DNA from: Pseudomonadota bacterium
Lineage (GTDB): Bacteria; Pseudomonadota; Alphaproteobacteria; Rhizobiales; Rhizobiaceae
Assembly (NCBI GenBank): GCA_023444445.1
Contig: JAEXMK010000235.1
Coordinates: 1-22,663 of the forward strand
Direction of reading: 5' to 3'
Length of the DNA stretch: 22,663 nt
Part shown: piece by piece, positions 7,856 to 15,589 of the stretch
How the letters are laid out: each line of letters opens with the position of its first letter
Position numbering within the stretch: the first letter of the stretch is position 1
Program-made: the position numbers and the translations under genes
Notes under the pieces: model-generated
Told to the model about the DNA's origin: nothing
Seen by the model: the letters and a program-made list of their open reading frames with translations, nothing else
Databases searched by the model: none

Positions 7856-9670
7856 TCAGGCGACCAGGCCCTTGGTCAGTTCCAGCGCCTGCCGTTCGAA
7901 CAGCCGGCGATAGATGCCATCGTGGAGCCGGATCAGCGCCTGATGGTCACCCTCTTCGACAATCCTGCCCTTGTCGAACACCAGCAGCCGGTCGAGCGCC
8001 CGGACCGTGGAAAGACGGTGGGCGATGACGAGCGTGGTGCGGCCATCCATCAGCCGTTCCATCGCCTGCTGGATCTGCACTTCGCTTTCGCTGTCGAGGC
8101 TTGAGGTCGCCTCGTCCAGGATCAGCACCGGCGCATCCGCCAGGAAAGCCCGGGCGATGGCAACACGCTGGCGCTCGCCGCCTGACAGCTTGACACCGCG
8201 TTCGCCCACCATGGTCTCATACCCCTTGGGCAGGGACATGATGAAATCATGGGCGCTCGCCTGTTTCGCCGCCTGCTCGATCTCACGGCGAGAGGCGTCC
8301 GGCCGGCCATAGGCGATGTTTTCCGCCAGCGTGCGGTGAAACAGGATGGGCTCCTGCTGCACGATGGCGATCTGGCCGCGCAGGCTTGCCTGCGTGACAT
8401 CAGCGACACTCTGCCCGTCAATGCGGATAGCCCCCGCCTTTATGTCGTAAAGGCGCTGGATGAGCTTGACGAAGGTCGTCTTGCCCGACCCGGAATGACC
8501 GACCAGACCCACACGCTCACCCGGCTCGATGGTGACCGAGAAGTCCTCATAAAGCGGGGTAGCATGCGCTCCGTACTGGAACGTAACGTGATCGAAGACG
8601 ATCTCGCCTTTTTCAATACGGATCGCCTTCGCATCCGCCCGGTCTTCGATGCCAAGCGGCATCTTGTCGAGCAGTACCAGCTCTTCCATGTCGTTGACGG
8701 CGCGCTGCAGGTTGCGGATATCCTGACCCACATCGCGCAGATAACCCTGCAATACGAAGAACATTGCCAGCACGAAGGTGATGTCGCCGGGCGTCGCCAG
8801 ACCCTTCTGCCACATGATAAGGCCGGTGCCGAGGATGCCCGCCTGCATCGACACCATCATGAAGCTCTGGATCGTGCCGTTCAGCGTGCCGCGTTTCCAT
8901 GTCCTGCGTGTGCGGTTGTCCCATTTCACCAGAACATGACCAAGCCGCGTTTCTTCGCGGGTTTCGGCACCGAAGGCCTTGACCACGGCGTTGCAGCTGA
9001 TCGCATCCGCCAGCGCGCCGCCAAGCCGGGTATCCCAGGCATTGGCAAGCCGTGCGGCCGGCGACACATACCCCATCGAAAGCCCGACGGTGACGCCGAT
9101 ATAGATCAGCGAGCCGAGACCGACGATCAGGCCCATGACCGGCCAGTAACTGCCGAGCACGATGGTGGCGCCCACCAGCATGACGATGGAGGGTAGCAGC
9201 GCGACGAGCAGCAGGTCATTGAGCGAATCCAGCGCCCACATGCCGCGCGTGATCTTGCGCACCGTCGAGCCGGCAAAGCTGTTGGCGTGCCAGTCGGTGG
9301 AGAAACGCTGCACCTTGTGGAAGCCATTATTGGTGACGTCAGCCATGGTCTTCAGCGTCAGCCGGATGATGCCGTTGAAGATGAACCAGCGCAGCACAAC
9401 GCTGGTGAGGCCAAGCGCAACGACGATGACGAAGGCGCGCAGCGCACCATTGCCCCCGCCGACGCCCCCACTGACAGCCCCGTTGCCGCCGGCAATGGCA
9501 TCAACGATCTGGCCCGAAAAGACCGGCACCATCACTTCGGCGAGCGTGCTGGCAACCACCAGCACGATGATGAAACCAACCAGCGCCGGCCGGTGGCTCC
9601 AATGGTTGAAAACAAAGCCGAGCACATGGCGATAGGCATCGGCGCGGAAATCGAGCTTCTTGCGTGACAT
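7856..9670 (-). CDS. Type I ABC exporter, fused membrane and ATPase domains (multidrug/lipid type)
   Basis: A 604-residue half-transporter expected to work as a homodimer in the inner membrane, exporting a hydrophobic compound or lipid. The membrane domain spans about residues 25-320 with about six helices. The ATPase domain follows: Walker A GHSGSGKT (391-398), Q-loop IVQQEP (436-441), signature LSGGERQR (495-502), Walker B VLILDEATSSLD (515-526) and an H-loop in VIAHRLS. The ATG at 9670 begins MSRKKLDFRADAY; its ribosome site (GGGCTGG) is weak. A glycine-rich insert sits at residues 61-77, in the first external loop. It is followed on the same strand by the ABC-F gene, with a hairpin in between. 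The substrate cannot be told from sequence. Confidence 0.92.
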   Translation of the reverse strand: MSRKKLDFRADAYRHVLGFVFNHWSHRPALVGFIIVLVVASTLAEVMVPVFSGQIVDAIAGGNGAVSGGVGGGNGALRAFVIVVALGLTSVVLRWFIFNGIIRLTLKTMADVTNNGFHKVQRFSTDWHANSFAGSTVRKITRGMWALDSLNDLLLVALLPSIVMLVGATIVLGSYWPVMGLIVGLGSLIYIGVTVGLSMGYVSPAARLANAWDTRLGGALADAISCNAVVKAFGAETREETRLGHVLVKWDNRTRRTWKRGTLNGTIQSFMMVSMQAGILGTGLIMWQKGLATPGDITFVLAMFFVLQGYLRDVGQDIRNLQRAVNDMEELVLLDKMPLGIEDRADAKAIRIEKGEIVFDHVTFQYGAHATPLYEDFSVTIEPGERVGLVGHSGSGKTTFVKLIQRLYDIKAGAIRIDGQSVADVTQASLRGQIAIVQQEPILFHRTLAENIAYGRPDASRREIEQAAKQASAHDFIMSLPKGYETMVGERGVKLSGGERQRVAIARAFLADAPVLILDEATSSLDSESEVQIQQAMERLMDGRTTLVIAHRLSTVRALDRLLVFDKGRIVEEGDHQALIRLHDGIYRRLFERQALELTKGLVA

Positions 9671-9926
9671 TTTAACCAGCCCGGCGCCACGAAACAGGAC
9701 GACCGGTCCTCAAAAACGGAAGTTGGATGGCACAGCCCGGGCGGGAGACAAAATGATCCCGTCAGATCAATCGGGCTATGAAGGAAAACAAACCGCATGG
9801 CGGGCGCGCATAAGGCGGGCCGCGAATGGATATGACCTAGTGTCGGGCCATTCCCTGCGGGAGGGTTTTGATGAATGCTGGTGTCATGCAACGCCTCCCT
9901 TTGTTCGATCTGACGCGGTGAAGTGT

Positions 9927-9955
9927 TTTGTAGCTGAGCCGCTCGACCTTGCCAA
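9927..9955 (-). promoter_or_regulatory. Possible sigma70-type promoter for the ABC exporter
   Basis: On the minus strand TTGGCA (9955-9950) and TACAAA (9932-9927) are separated by 17 bases. The first matches the -35 consensus at five of six positions and the second matches the -10 at four of six. The leader to the exporter ATG would be about 250 bases. Weak matches of this kind occur by chance. Confidence 0.3.
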
Positions 9956-10020
9956 GCGGATTTTTGCAACCTTATGGCAAGTGATGTGAAAATAACACAC
10001 CGCTTCACCTGACTGCCGTG

Positions 10021-10048
10021 ATCGTGGCCGCACCGGTACGGCCACGAT
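10021..10048. repeat. Perfect 10-bp inverted repeat (hairpin)
   Basis: ATCGTGGCCG (10021-10030) and CGGCCACGAT (10039-10048) are perfect inverted copies around an 8-base loop that itself contains ACCGGT. No T-run follows on either strand. It may stabilise or end the transcript of the binding protein gene, about 80 bases beyond its stop. Confidence 0.5.
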
Positions 10049-10068
10049 GTTCGACGTCACTATCATCA

Positions 10069-10095
10069 GCCGCGCAACCGGACAGGCTGCGCGGC
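10069..10095 (-). terminator. Hairpin just after the TctC-type gene, possible transcript end
   Basis: GCCGCGCA (10069-10076) pairs perfectly with TGCGCGGC (10088-10095), 33 bases after the stop codon at 10129. No T-run follows on the minus strand, so this is a possible 3'-end structure and not a proven intrinsic terminator. Confidence 0.35.
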
Positions 10096-10128
10096 GGTAA
10101 GCCGGAAGTGGAGATTTACCGCTGCCGA

Positions 10129-11118
10129 TCAGTCCATCTGCACATTGGCGTTCTTGACCACCGGTTCCCACTTGGCGATCTCAGCCGCGACGTGGTCCTT
10201 CAGTTCGTCCGGCGAGGAGGCGACGATCTTCGCACTGAAATCCGCCATGCGCGCGGCGACGCCCGCATCGGCAAGCGCCTTCTTGGCGGCGGCATTGAGC
10301 CTGTCGACCACATCGGCCGGCGTGCCGGCGGGTGCAAACAGCGCGTTCCAGGTATAGGTCTCGTAACCCGGTACGGTTTCGGCGATTGTCGGCAAATCCG
10401 GGAAGGACGAAGCCCGCTCCTTGGTGGTGACGCCGAGCGCCCGCAAGGTGCCGGATTTTATATGTCCTGACGAGGACGGCAGATTGTCGAACATGATGGA
10501 AATCTGGTTGCCGAGAAGATCGTTGAGCGCCGGGCCTGCCCCCTTGTAGGGCACATGCTGCATGCTGACACCCGCCATGCTCTTGAACAGCTCGCCGGAA
10601 AGATGCAGCGGCGTGCCGTTGCCGGAAGAGGCATAGGCATATTTATCAGGCTCCGCCTTCAGGAGAGCGATCAGTTCCTCGACGCTGTTGACGTTGAGCT
10701 TCGGATTGACCACCAGCACGTTCGGAACCACCACCAGCAGCGAGACCGGTGCGAAATCCGTCTGCGGATCATAAGGCTTGGTCTTGAGAATGAGCGGGTT
10801 TAGCGCGTGGGTGGCAACCGTGCCCATCAGGATCGTATAACCGTCGGGGTCGGCGCGGGCCACCCGGTCGGCACCGAGATTGCCACCGGCGCCCGCAACG
10901 TTTTCAACCACGATCTGCTGGCCGAGCTCATCACCCATCTTCTGCGCGATAACACGCGCCACCACGTCGGTGGAGCCGCCTGCCGCGAAAGGAACGACCA
11001 GCGTGATCGTTCGATCTGGAAAGCCCTCGGCACTCGCGGTCATTCCCATCATGCCGAAAGACACCGCCGCCGCGGCAAGTTTCAGCACGGTGCGTCGTTT
11101 TGAAGACCGGTAAATCAT
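10129..11118 (-). CDS. Tripartite tricarboxylate transporter-type periplasmic binding protein (TctC/Bug family)
   Basis: A 329-residue exported binding protein of the TctC/Bug family. Such proteins capture organic acids, aromatic acids or similar anions in the periplasm. The N-terminus has a positively charged start (YRSSKRRTVLK), a hydrophobic stretch and a probable cleavage near ASA-EG. The KRRTVLK segment resembles a Tat motif but lacks the consensus Ser and Phe. The mature part opens with FPDRTITLVVPFAAGGSTD, the usual family start, and later has GAGGNLGADRVARADPDGYT. The ATG at 11118 follows AGGAGGG at ideal spacing; an earlier in-frame ATG 54 bases upstream is less likely. No TctA or TctB membrane partner is in the window, so it is an orphan here. 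The ligand is unknown. Confidence 0.9.
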   Translation of the reverse strand: MIYRSSKRRTVLKLAAAAVSFGMMGMTASAEGFPDRTITLVVPFAAGGSTDVVARVIAQKMGDELGQQIVVENVAGAGGNLGADRVARADPDGYTILMGTVATHALNPLILKTKPYDPQTDFAPVSLLVVVPNVLVVNPKLNVNSVEELIALLKAEPDKYAYASSGNGTPLHLSGELFKSMAGVSMQHVPYKGAGPALNDLLGNQISIMFDNLPSSSGHIKSGTLRALGVTTKERASSFPDLPTIAETVPGYETYTWNALFAPAGTPADVVDRLNAAAKKALADAGVAARMADFSAKIVASSPDELKDHVAAEIAKWEPVVKNANVQMD

Positions 11119-11185
11119 GAACCCTCCTATAGATGGCCTCCTCGCCATCGGCGCATAGTAGCTCAAATGCACCTCGGGGCAACCC

Positions 11186-11208
11186 GCCGGGTACCGGGTG
11201 ATCCCGGC
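11186..11208 (-). terminator. GC-rich hairpin after the superoxide dismutase gene
   Basis: GCCGGG (11186-11191) pairs with CCCGGC (11203-11208), about 22 bases past the stop codon at 11231. No clear T-run follows on the minus strand. It may be a weak terminator, or it may only protect the 3' end of the message. Confidence 0.3.
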
Positions 11209-11230
11209 AGGCTTATGTGTAGAGACCCCG

Positions 11231-11926
11231 TCAGGCCTTCAACCGCTCTTCGACGACCCGCCAGTTGACCAGCTTGTCGAGAACGGCGCGGATATGGTCG
11301 GGCTTGCGGTTTTCATAATCGAGGTAATAGGCGTGTTCCCAGATATCGATGCCGAGATAGGCCGGACGACCAACGGCCATGGGGTTGTTGCCGTCCTCAT
11401 ATCCGATCAGCGCGAGCTTGTTGTCGTCACCACGCGTCAGCCACACCCAGCCGGTGCCGAACACCGTGTCGGACACATCGACCGCGCGTTTGATGAAGCC
11501 GTCATAGTCACCGAAGGTCTCGTTGAGGGAAGCGGCGAGATCGCCTGTCGGCCGGTTCGGCCCGCCCGGAACGAATTGATCCCAATAGGCGACATGGTTC
11601 CAGGCCTGCGCGGCATTGTTGAAGATTTTGACATCGGCCGGCTCTTTCGACTTGGCGGATTGCGTCACGATCTCGACCAGTTCCATGTCGGCATAGCGCG
11701 TTCCGGCCGCAAGCGTGTTCAGCTTGTCGAAATAGGCCTTGTGGTGTTTTCCGTAATGCAGGCCGACCGTTCTTGCCGAAATGACAGGCGCAAGATCGGC
11801 CTCGGCAAAGGGAAGCTTCGGCAGTGCCAAAGGCAGAGCGGCCCGCGCGACATGCGGGCGGGGAAAGATTGCAACGGCGGCTGTTGCCGCGCCTGCGGTG
11901 AGAATGGTGCGTCTGGTGATGTCCAT
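11231..11926 (-). CDS. sodB: Iron superoxide dismutase with Tat export signal (periplasmic)
   Basis: This enzyme converts superoxide to oxygen and hydrogen peroxide. The 231-residue protein opens MDITRRTILTAG, with a twin-arginine motif and a hydrophobic stretch ending near HVARA-ALPL, so it should be folded with metal in the cytosol and exported. The metal ligands are visible: the first His in LHYGKHHKAYF, the His in WNHVAYW, and Asp and His in DIWEHAYYLDY. The FNNAAQ stretch, with Gln where manganese enzymes have Gly (AGGH), points to the iron type. Two ATGs are adjacent (11929 and 11926). The second is 5 bases after AGGAGG and is preferred; the first would be only 2 bases away. It lies upstream of the TctC-type gene on the same strand, with a 112-base gap. 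Confidence 0.92.
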   Translation of the reverse strand: MDITRRTILTAGAATAAVAIFPRPHVARAALPLALPKLPFAEADLAPVISARTVGLHYGKHHKAYFDKLNTLAAGTRYADMELVEIVTQSAKSKEPADVKIFNNAAQAWNHVAYWDQFVPGGPNRPTGDLAASLNETFGDYDGFIKRAVDVSDTVFGTGWVWLTRGDDNKLALIGYEDGNNPMAVGRPAYLGIDIWEHAYYLDYENRKPDHIRAVLDKLVNWRVVEERLKA

Positions 11927-12092
11927 CATATCCTCCTCTTGAACGGTGATATGAGACTAACCCCGAACGACGGCCCTGGTTTCCTCAGGCCGGATGCAAT
12001 TCTGTCGCGGCCATGATGATCGGCGGAAACAACGCCGTTTTGACGCGCTGCCGGGGGCGGATGGCTGGGGTTCGCAGACGCATAAAGAAAAT

Positions 12093-12112
12093 GCCCTCCC
12101 GGCTGGGAGGGC
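12093..12112 (-). terminator. Rho-independent terminator of the GCG_CRPN-type gene
   Basis: GCCCTCCC (12093-12100) pairs with GGGAGGGC (12105-12112) around a 4-base loop. On the minus strand the stem is followed by ATTTTCTTTA. It begins 9 bases after the stop codon at 12122. Confidence 0.8.
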
Positions 12113-12121
12113 CTTGTACGA

Positions 12122-12451
12122 TCAATATCGATAATAGTCGCGACGGTCGCGGTAATCACGATAGTCCCGGCGATCACGCCATTCACGCCATTCCCGTCTC
12201 GCCTGGCGTTCACGCCATTCCCTGCGACCTTCCCAGCGATCGCGGCGATCCCAGCCGCGCTCATAACGTGGCGGGCCGTTCGGGCGGCAATGACCGCGGG
12301 GTGAAAGATGGAAGCCGCGTCCGCAGGCATAATCCACCGTCTGAACATGGGATGCCGAAGGTGCCGACGGTTGGCCGACAGGCATGGCATTCGCACCGGT
12401 GCCGAACAGGGCGCCGAAAATCAGTCCGGCGGTTAAAATCATCTTGCGCAT
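12122..12451 (-). CDS. Small secreted GCG_CRPN-type protein with charged repeat tail
   Basis: A 109-residue protein of unknown function. Residues 1-22 are a signal peptide with a probable cut after ANA. Residues 43-58 read CGRGFHLSPRGHCRPN, which fits the pattern Cys-Gly...Phe-His...Gly-x-Cys-Arg-Pro-Asn of small secreted proteins named GCG_CRPN. Two cysteines (43 and 55) could form a disulfide. From residue 64 the chain is almost only Arg, Asp, Glu, Trp and Tyr, in short repeats such as REWRE and RDYRD. At DNA level CACGCCATTC occurs three times (12175, 12184, 12211), so the tail grew by tandem duplication. The ATG follows AGGAGG with about 8 bases spacing, and an intrinsic terminator follows the stop. 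It is a single-gene transcript, divergent from the six-gene operon. Confidence 0.85.
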   Translation of the reverse strand: MRKMILTAGLIFGALFGTGANAMPVGQPSAPSASHVQTVDYACGRGFHLSPRGHCRPNGPPRYERGWDRRDRWEGRREWRERQARREWREWRDRRDYRDYRDRRDYYRY

Positions 12452-12629
12452 CTTATTTCCCTCCTTGTGGGATGGGGGGATTTAGCGCCCTGCCGGGTGA
12501 ACTGTGGCTGAATGAATCGTGATCTTTTCGTGGCAGCGGGCAAGTCCGGCACCTGCATTCACCCACGGCTGCGTGTCACGAAGGCGTTAAGGAAAGCCGT
12601 TAGAACCGCCGCCAGCCCGTCCAGAAATT

Positions 12630-12641
12630 GCACAGCTGTGC
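12630..12641. promoter_or_regulatory. Perfect 12-bp palindrome in the divergent intergenic region (operator candidate)
   Basis: GCACAGCTGTGC is a perfect palindrome located 81 bases before the ATG of the binding protein that opens the six-gene operon, in a 270-base divergent region. It could be the half-site pair of a dimeric repressor. No regulator gene is adjacent and no second copy was noticed. No convincing promoter hexamers were found around it. Confidence 0.3.
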
Positions 12642-12721
12642 GCCGACCGGCCAGCGCCTTTCCCATTCAGGCGGGTCAGCGCTTCACAGTTCCACTCGCG
12701 CCGAAAATATCGGAGACATAG

Positions 12722-13873
12722 ATGAAACGCCGCACCTTTATGATGTCCGCCGCAGGCGCTGCCGCCGGTCTCGCCCTTGCGCCCCGCATGAGCTTCGCCG
12801 CTCAAGGCACGATCGACTGGTACACCAGTTCGGATACGAATATCCTCGATTTCTGGTCCAACACCGTCAAGCCCGCTTTCGAGGCGGCCAATCCCGGCCT
12901 GAAGCTCAATCTCGTCGATGCCGGCGATGGTGCTGGCGTCATCGCCATCGGTGAGCGCGCCATTGCCGCAAAGCAGACGGGCACCGATCCGCAGGCCGAT
13001 TATTTCGAAACCGCCGATCCCCTGCTGCCCGCCGGCGCCATCGACGCCGGTATCTATGTGAACATGGCGAAAGCCGGCCTTTCCAACTATTCGCGCGTCA
13101 ATCCGCTCGCCATCCGCAGCGAATACAGCCTGCCCTATCGCGGCAGCCAGGTTCTGCTTGCTTATGACACCAGCAAGCTCAAGCCGGCGGATGCACCAAA
13201 GACCTGGGAGCAGCTCGTTACCTGGATCAAGGCCAATCCCGGCCAGTTCGTTTATAACCGTCCCGACAAGGGCGGTTCGGGCGGCAACTTCGTCCGCCGC
13301 GCCATTCATCAGGTCAATGGTCTCGATCCCAAGGCCTTCACGGTCGACAACTACACCCAGGAAGCCGGTGACAAGGCTCTTGGCAAGGCTTGGGCACTTT
13401 TGGCCGATATCGCCCCTTCACTTTATGACAAGGGCGCCTATTCCTCCGGCAACACGCAATCGCTGCAGCTTCTCTCCCAGGGCGTCGTCACCATGACCCC
13501 GGTCTGGTCCGATCAGGTGCTGAAGGCCATCGATCAAGGCGTTCTGCCGAAGGAAACCGGCCTCGTCCAGCTCCAGGATCTGGCGCTTTGCGGCGATTTC
13601 TCGCGCGCCGTGGTACTTGCGAACGGCGCCAATCGCGATGCCGCCCTCAAGCTCGCTAACTTCGTGCTGTCGGAAGAAATCCAGGGCGCCATCCTCACCG
13701 AACTCGGCGGTTTCCCCGGCGTTTCCTGGGACTATGTGTCGGCCGACCTGCGCAAGCGCTTCGCCGACATCATCCCGCAGACCATTCCGACCTTCCCGGG
13801 CGGCAAATGGGAAACCGCCATCAACGATGGCTGGTATCGTCACGTCGCTCCGAACGTCGACCGCAAATCGTGA
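12722..13873 (+). CDS. ABC importer periplasmic binding protein (extracellular solute-binding family 1 / AfuA-YnjB-like)
   Basis: A 383-residue periplasmic ligand-binding protein and the first gene of a six-gene operon. It opens MKRRTFMMSAAG, a Tat-like twin-arginine signal, with a probable cut near SFA-AQG (residues 26-27). The mature part has the two-lobe fold typical of iron/thiamine/polyamine-type binding proteins: TIDWYTSSD at the start, GGSGGNF in the middle, and the late GGFPGV loop. It starts at ATG 12722, 6 bases after GGAG. The family includes iron(III) carriers, but also sugar-phosphate (AfuA) and aminoethylphosphonate binders. The two downstream phosphoester enzymes favour a phosphorylated organic ligand, which is inference. 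The stop overlaps the GTG of the next gene by GTGA. Confidence 0.88.
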   Translation: MKRRTFMMSAAGAAAGLALAPRMSFAAQGTIDWYTSSDTNILDFWSNTVKPAFEAANPGLKLNLVDAGDGAGVIAIGERAIAAKQTGTDPQADYFETADPLLPAGAIDAGIYVNMAKAGLSNYSRVNPLAIRSEYSLPYRGSQVLLAYDTSKLKPADAPKTWEQLVTWIKANPGQFVYNRPDKGGSGGNFVRRAIHQVNGLDPKAFTVDNYTQEAGDKALGKAWALLADIAPSLYDKGAYSSGNTQSLQLLSQGVVTMTPVWSDQVLKAIDQGVLPKETGLVQLQDLALCGDFSRAVVLANGANRDAALKLANFVLSEEIQGAILTELGGFPGVSWDYVSADLRKRFADIIPQTIPTFPGGKWETAINDGWYRHVAPNVDRKS

Positions 13874-14754
13874 CCGAGACTGCAGAAGGAGCGGTTCGCC
13901 CGCTCATCGACACCACGGCAAGCAGGAGGCCAGTTGGCCTCCTGCTCGTCGCCATTCCCGTTTTCCTGATGATCTGGCTGGTGATCTGGCCCGCCATCAA
14001 CGCCATCGGCCGCACGGTCTGGCGCGAGGGTGCCGACGGTCAGTCGAGCTTTGATCTGTCGAGTTACGGTTTTTTCTTCTCGGATCGTTACAGTCTCGAC
14101 AATCTCGCCGTGACGCTCTGGACCACGCTCGTCTGCGCGGTGCTCCTGCTGGTGATCTGCCTGCCGATCGCACTTTACCTCCGCTTTTCGCAGGGCCGTC
14201 TTTCGGCCTATGTGCAGGCGCTGGCCATCTTTCCCATGTTCGTGCCCTCCATCATCCTCGCCTTTGCCTTCATCCGCGTGCTGGGCCCGAACGGCATGGT
14301 GGATATATTGCTGAATGCCGTCCATCTGCCGAAAATCCGCACGCCCTATCTCACGCCCTGGGGGCCGGTGATCGGCCTTGTGTGGGACAATATTCCGCTG
14401 ACCGTGCTCATTCTGCTCGCAGGGCTTGGCAGCGTCGCAAACCAATCGGTCGAGGCTGCGCGTGACGTGGGGGCCAATGCCCTTCAGGTCTTCCGGCACA
14501 TCATCCTGCCGCGCATTTCCAACTCCATTCTCGTTGCGCTTTCCTTCTCGGTGCTCGGCATTTTTTCGTCTTTCACCCTGCCCTACCTTCTCGGCCCCGC
14601 AGCTCCCGAAATGCTCGGCCCGTTCATGCAGCGCACCTTGCGCGAAGTGCGGGACCCCTTGGGCGCCATGACCCAGGCCGTCATCGCTTTTGGCTTCTGC
14701 ATCGCGTTCGGCCTGTTCTACGTGCGCTCCGTCGCGCGCAACCAGGGAAAATGA
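13870..14754 (+). CDS. ABC importer inner-membrane permease, first subunit
   Basis: A 294-residue membrane subunit with about six helices. The cytoplasmic coupling motif reads EAARDVGANALQVFRHIILPRI, the usual EAA motif that docks on the ATPase. I chose the GTG at 13870, which overlaps the stop of the binding protein as GTGA. This gives translational coupling and no independent ribosome site is visible. An in-frame start 63 bases upstream would run inside the binding-protein gene and gives an odd basic tail. The next gene starts one base after this stop. It pairs with the second permease to form the channel. Confidence 0.9.
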   Translation: MTETAEGAVRPLIDTTASRRPVGLLLVAIPVFLMIWLVIWPAINAIGRTVWREGADGQSSFDLSSYGFFFSDRYSLDNLAVTLWTTLVCAVLLLVICLPIALYLRFSQGRLSAYVQALAIFPMFVPSIILAFAFIRVLGPNGMVDILLNAVHLPKIRTPYLTPWGPVIGLVWDNIPLTVLILLAGLGSVANQSVEAARDVGANALQVFRHIILPRISNSILVALSFSVLGIFSSFTLPYLLGPAAPEMLGPFMQRTLREVRDPLGAMTQAVIAFGFCIAFGLFYVRSVARNQGK

Positions 14755-14755
14755 C

Positions 14756-15580
14756 ATGACAAGCCTGACACGGCCGCGGCCACGCATGGACTGGCCCGGC
14801 ATCATCTTCGCCACCCTTCTCACTGTCGTCATCGTCGGGCCTCTCATCGTTGTCGGCACCTGGGCCTTCACCGAGGTCTGGCGTTTCCCCAACGTGATCC
14901 CGCAACAATTCGGTTTCCGCTTCTGGGGCCAGACGCTGGGGCGCCCCGATGTGTGGAATGCCCTGACGCTGAGCCTGCAGCTGACCACGACGGTGACCGT
15001 GCTTTCGGCGCTGATCTGCCTTCCCGCCGCCTATGCCTTTGCGCGCATGAGCTTTCCCGGCCGCAACCTCCTGTTCTTCTCCTTCCTCGCCGGCCATGCC
15101 TTTCCGAAATTCGGGCTGCTGGTGGCGATTGCCGCCATTTTCCTGCAACTCAACCTCATCGGCAATTTCTGGGGTGTTGTCCTTATCCAGCTCGTCGGCA
15201 CGCTGATGTTCATGATCTGGATTCCGGTCGCCGCCTTCCAGGCTGTCGACCGGCGCATGGAAGAGGCAGCCCGCGATGTCGGCGCCAGCCCGCTGCGGGT
15301 GTTCTGGTCGGTGACGCTGCCGCAGGCGGGACCAACCATCGCCGCCGCCGTGCTTTTGAGCTTCGTCAGCACGTTTTACGAGACCGAGGGCGCGTGGCTC
15401 ATCGGCGCGCCGGGCATCCGCACCATGCCGGTGCTGATGATCAGCTACATCAACAACCAGATGGTCATCCAATATGGCGCGGTGCTCTCCGTCCTGCTCT
15501 GGGTGCCCTCCTTCATTGCTCTCATCTTCGCCCGCCGCGTCATCGGCGGCGGCGCCTTCGCGCGCGGTTTCGGCGGTTAG
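14756..15580 (+). CDS. ABC importer inner-membrane permease, second subunit
   Basis: A 274-residue permease with about six membrane helices. Its EAA loop reads EEAARDVGASPLRVFWSVTLPQ. The ATG at 14756 (MTSLTRPRPRMDW) comes one base after the stop of the first permease, with AGGGAAA about 7 bases upstream. The protein has a short basic cytoplasmic N-terminus, then the first helix from about residue 14. The ATPase gene begins 9 bases after its stop. It belongs to the same family as the first permease and probably forms a heterodimer with it. Confidence 0.9.
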   Translation: MTSLTRPRPRMDWPGIIFATLLTVVIVGPLIVVGTWAFTEVWRFPNVIPQQFGFRFWGQTLGRPDVWNALTLSLQLTTTVTVLSALICLPAAYAFARMSFPGRNLLFFSFLAGHAFPKFGLLVAIAAIFLQLNLIGNFWGVVLIQLVGTLMFMIWIPVAAFQAVDRRMEEAARDVGASPLRVFWSVTLPQAGPTIAAAVLLSFVSTFYETEGAWLIGAPGIRTMPVLMISYINNQMVIQYGAVLSVLLWVPSFIALIFARRVIGGGAFARGFGG

Positions 15581-15589
15581 GAAATCAGC

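Larger units (their letters stand above)
9671..10128. other. 458-base intergenic region with hairpins and a possible leader ORF
   Basis: No gene of normal size is convincing here. The right end holds two perfect hairpins downstream of the binding-protein gene (10069-10095 and 10021-10048). The middle holds a possible minus-strand promoter (9927-9955). Around 9837-9921, a 16-codon ORF with a strong ribosome site is present on each strand, flanking an imperfect inverted repeat (9859-9899). Confidence 0.5.

Noticed and set aside
9660..9989. 109-codon plus-strand frame in the intergenic region before the exporter
   Set aside because: It begins inside the exporter gene on the opposite strand and has no ribosome site or family features.
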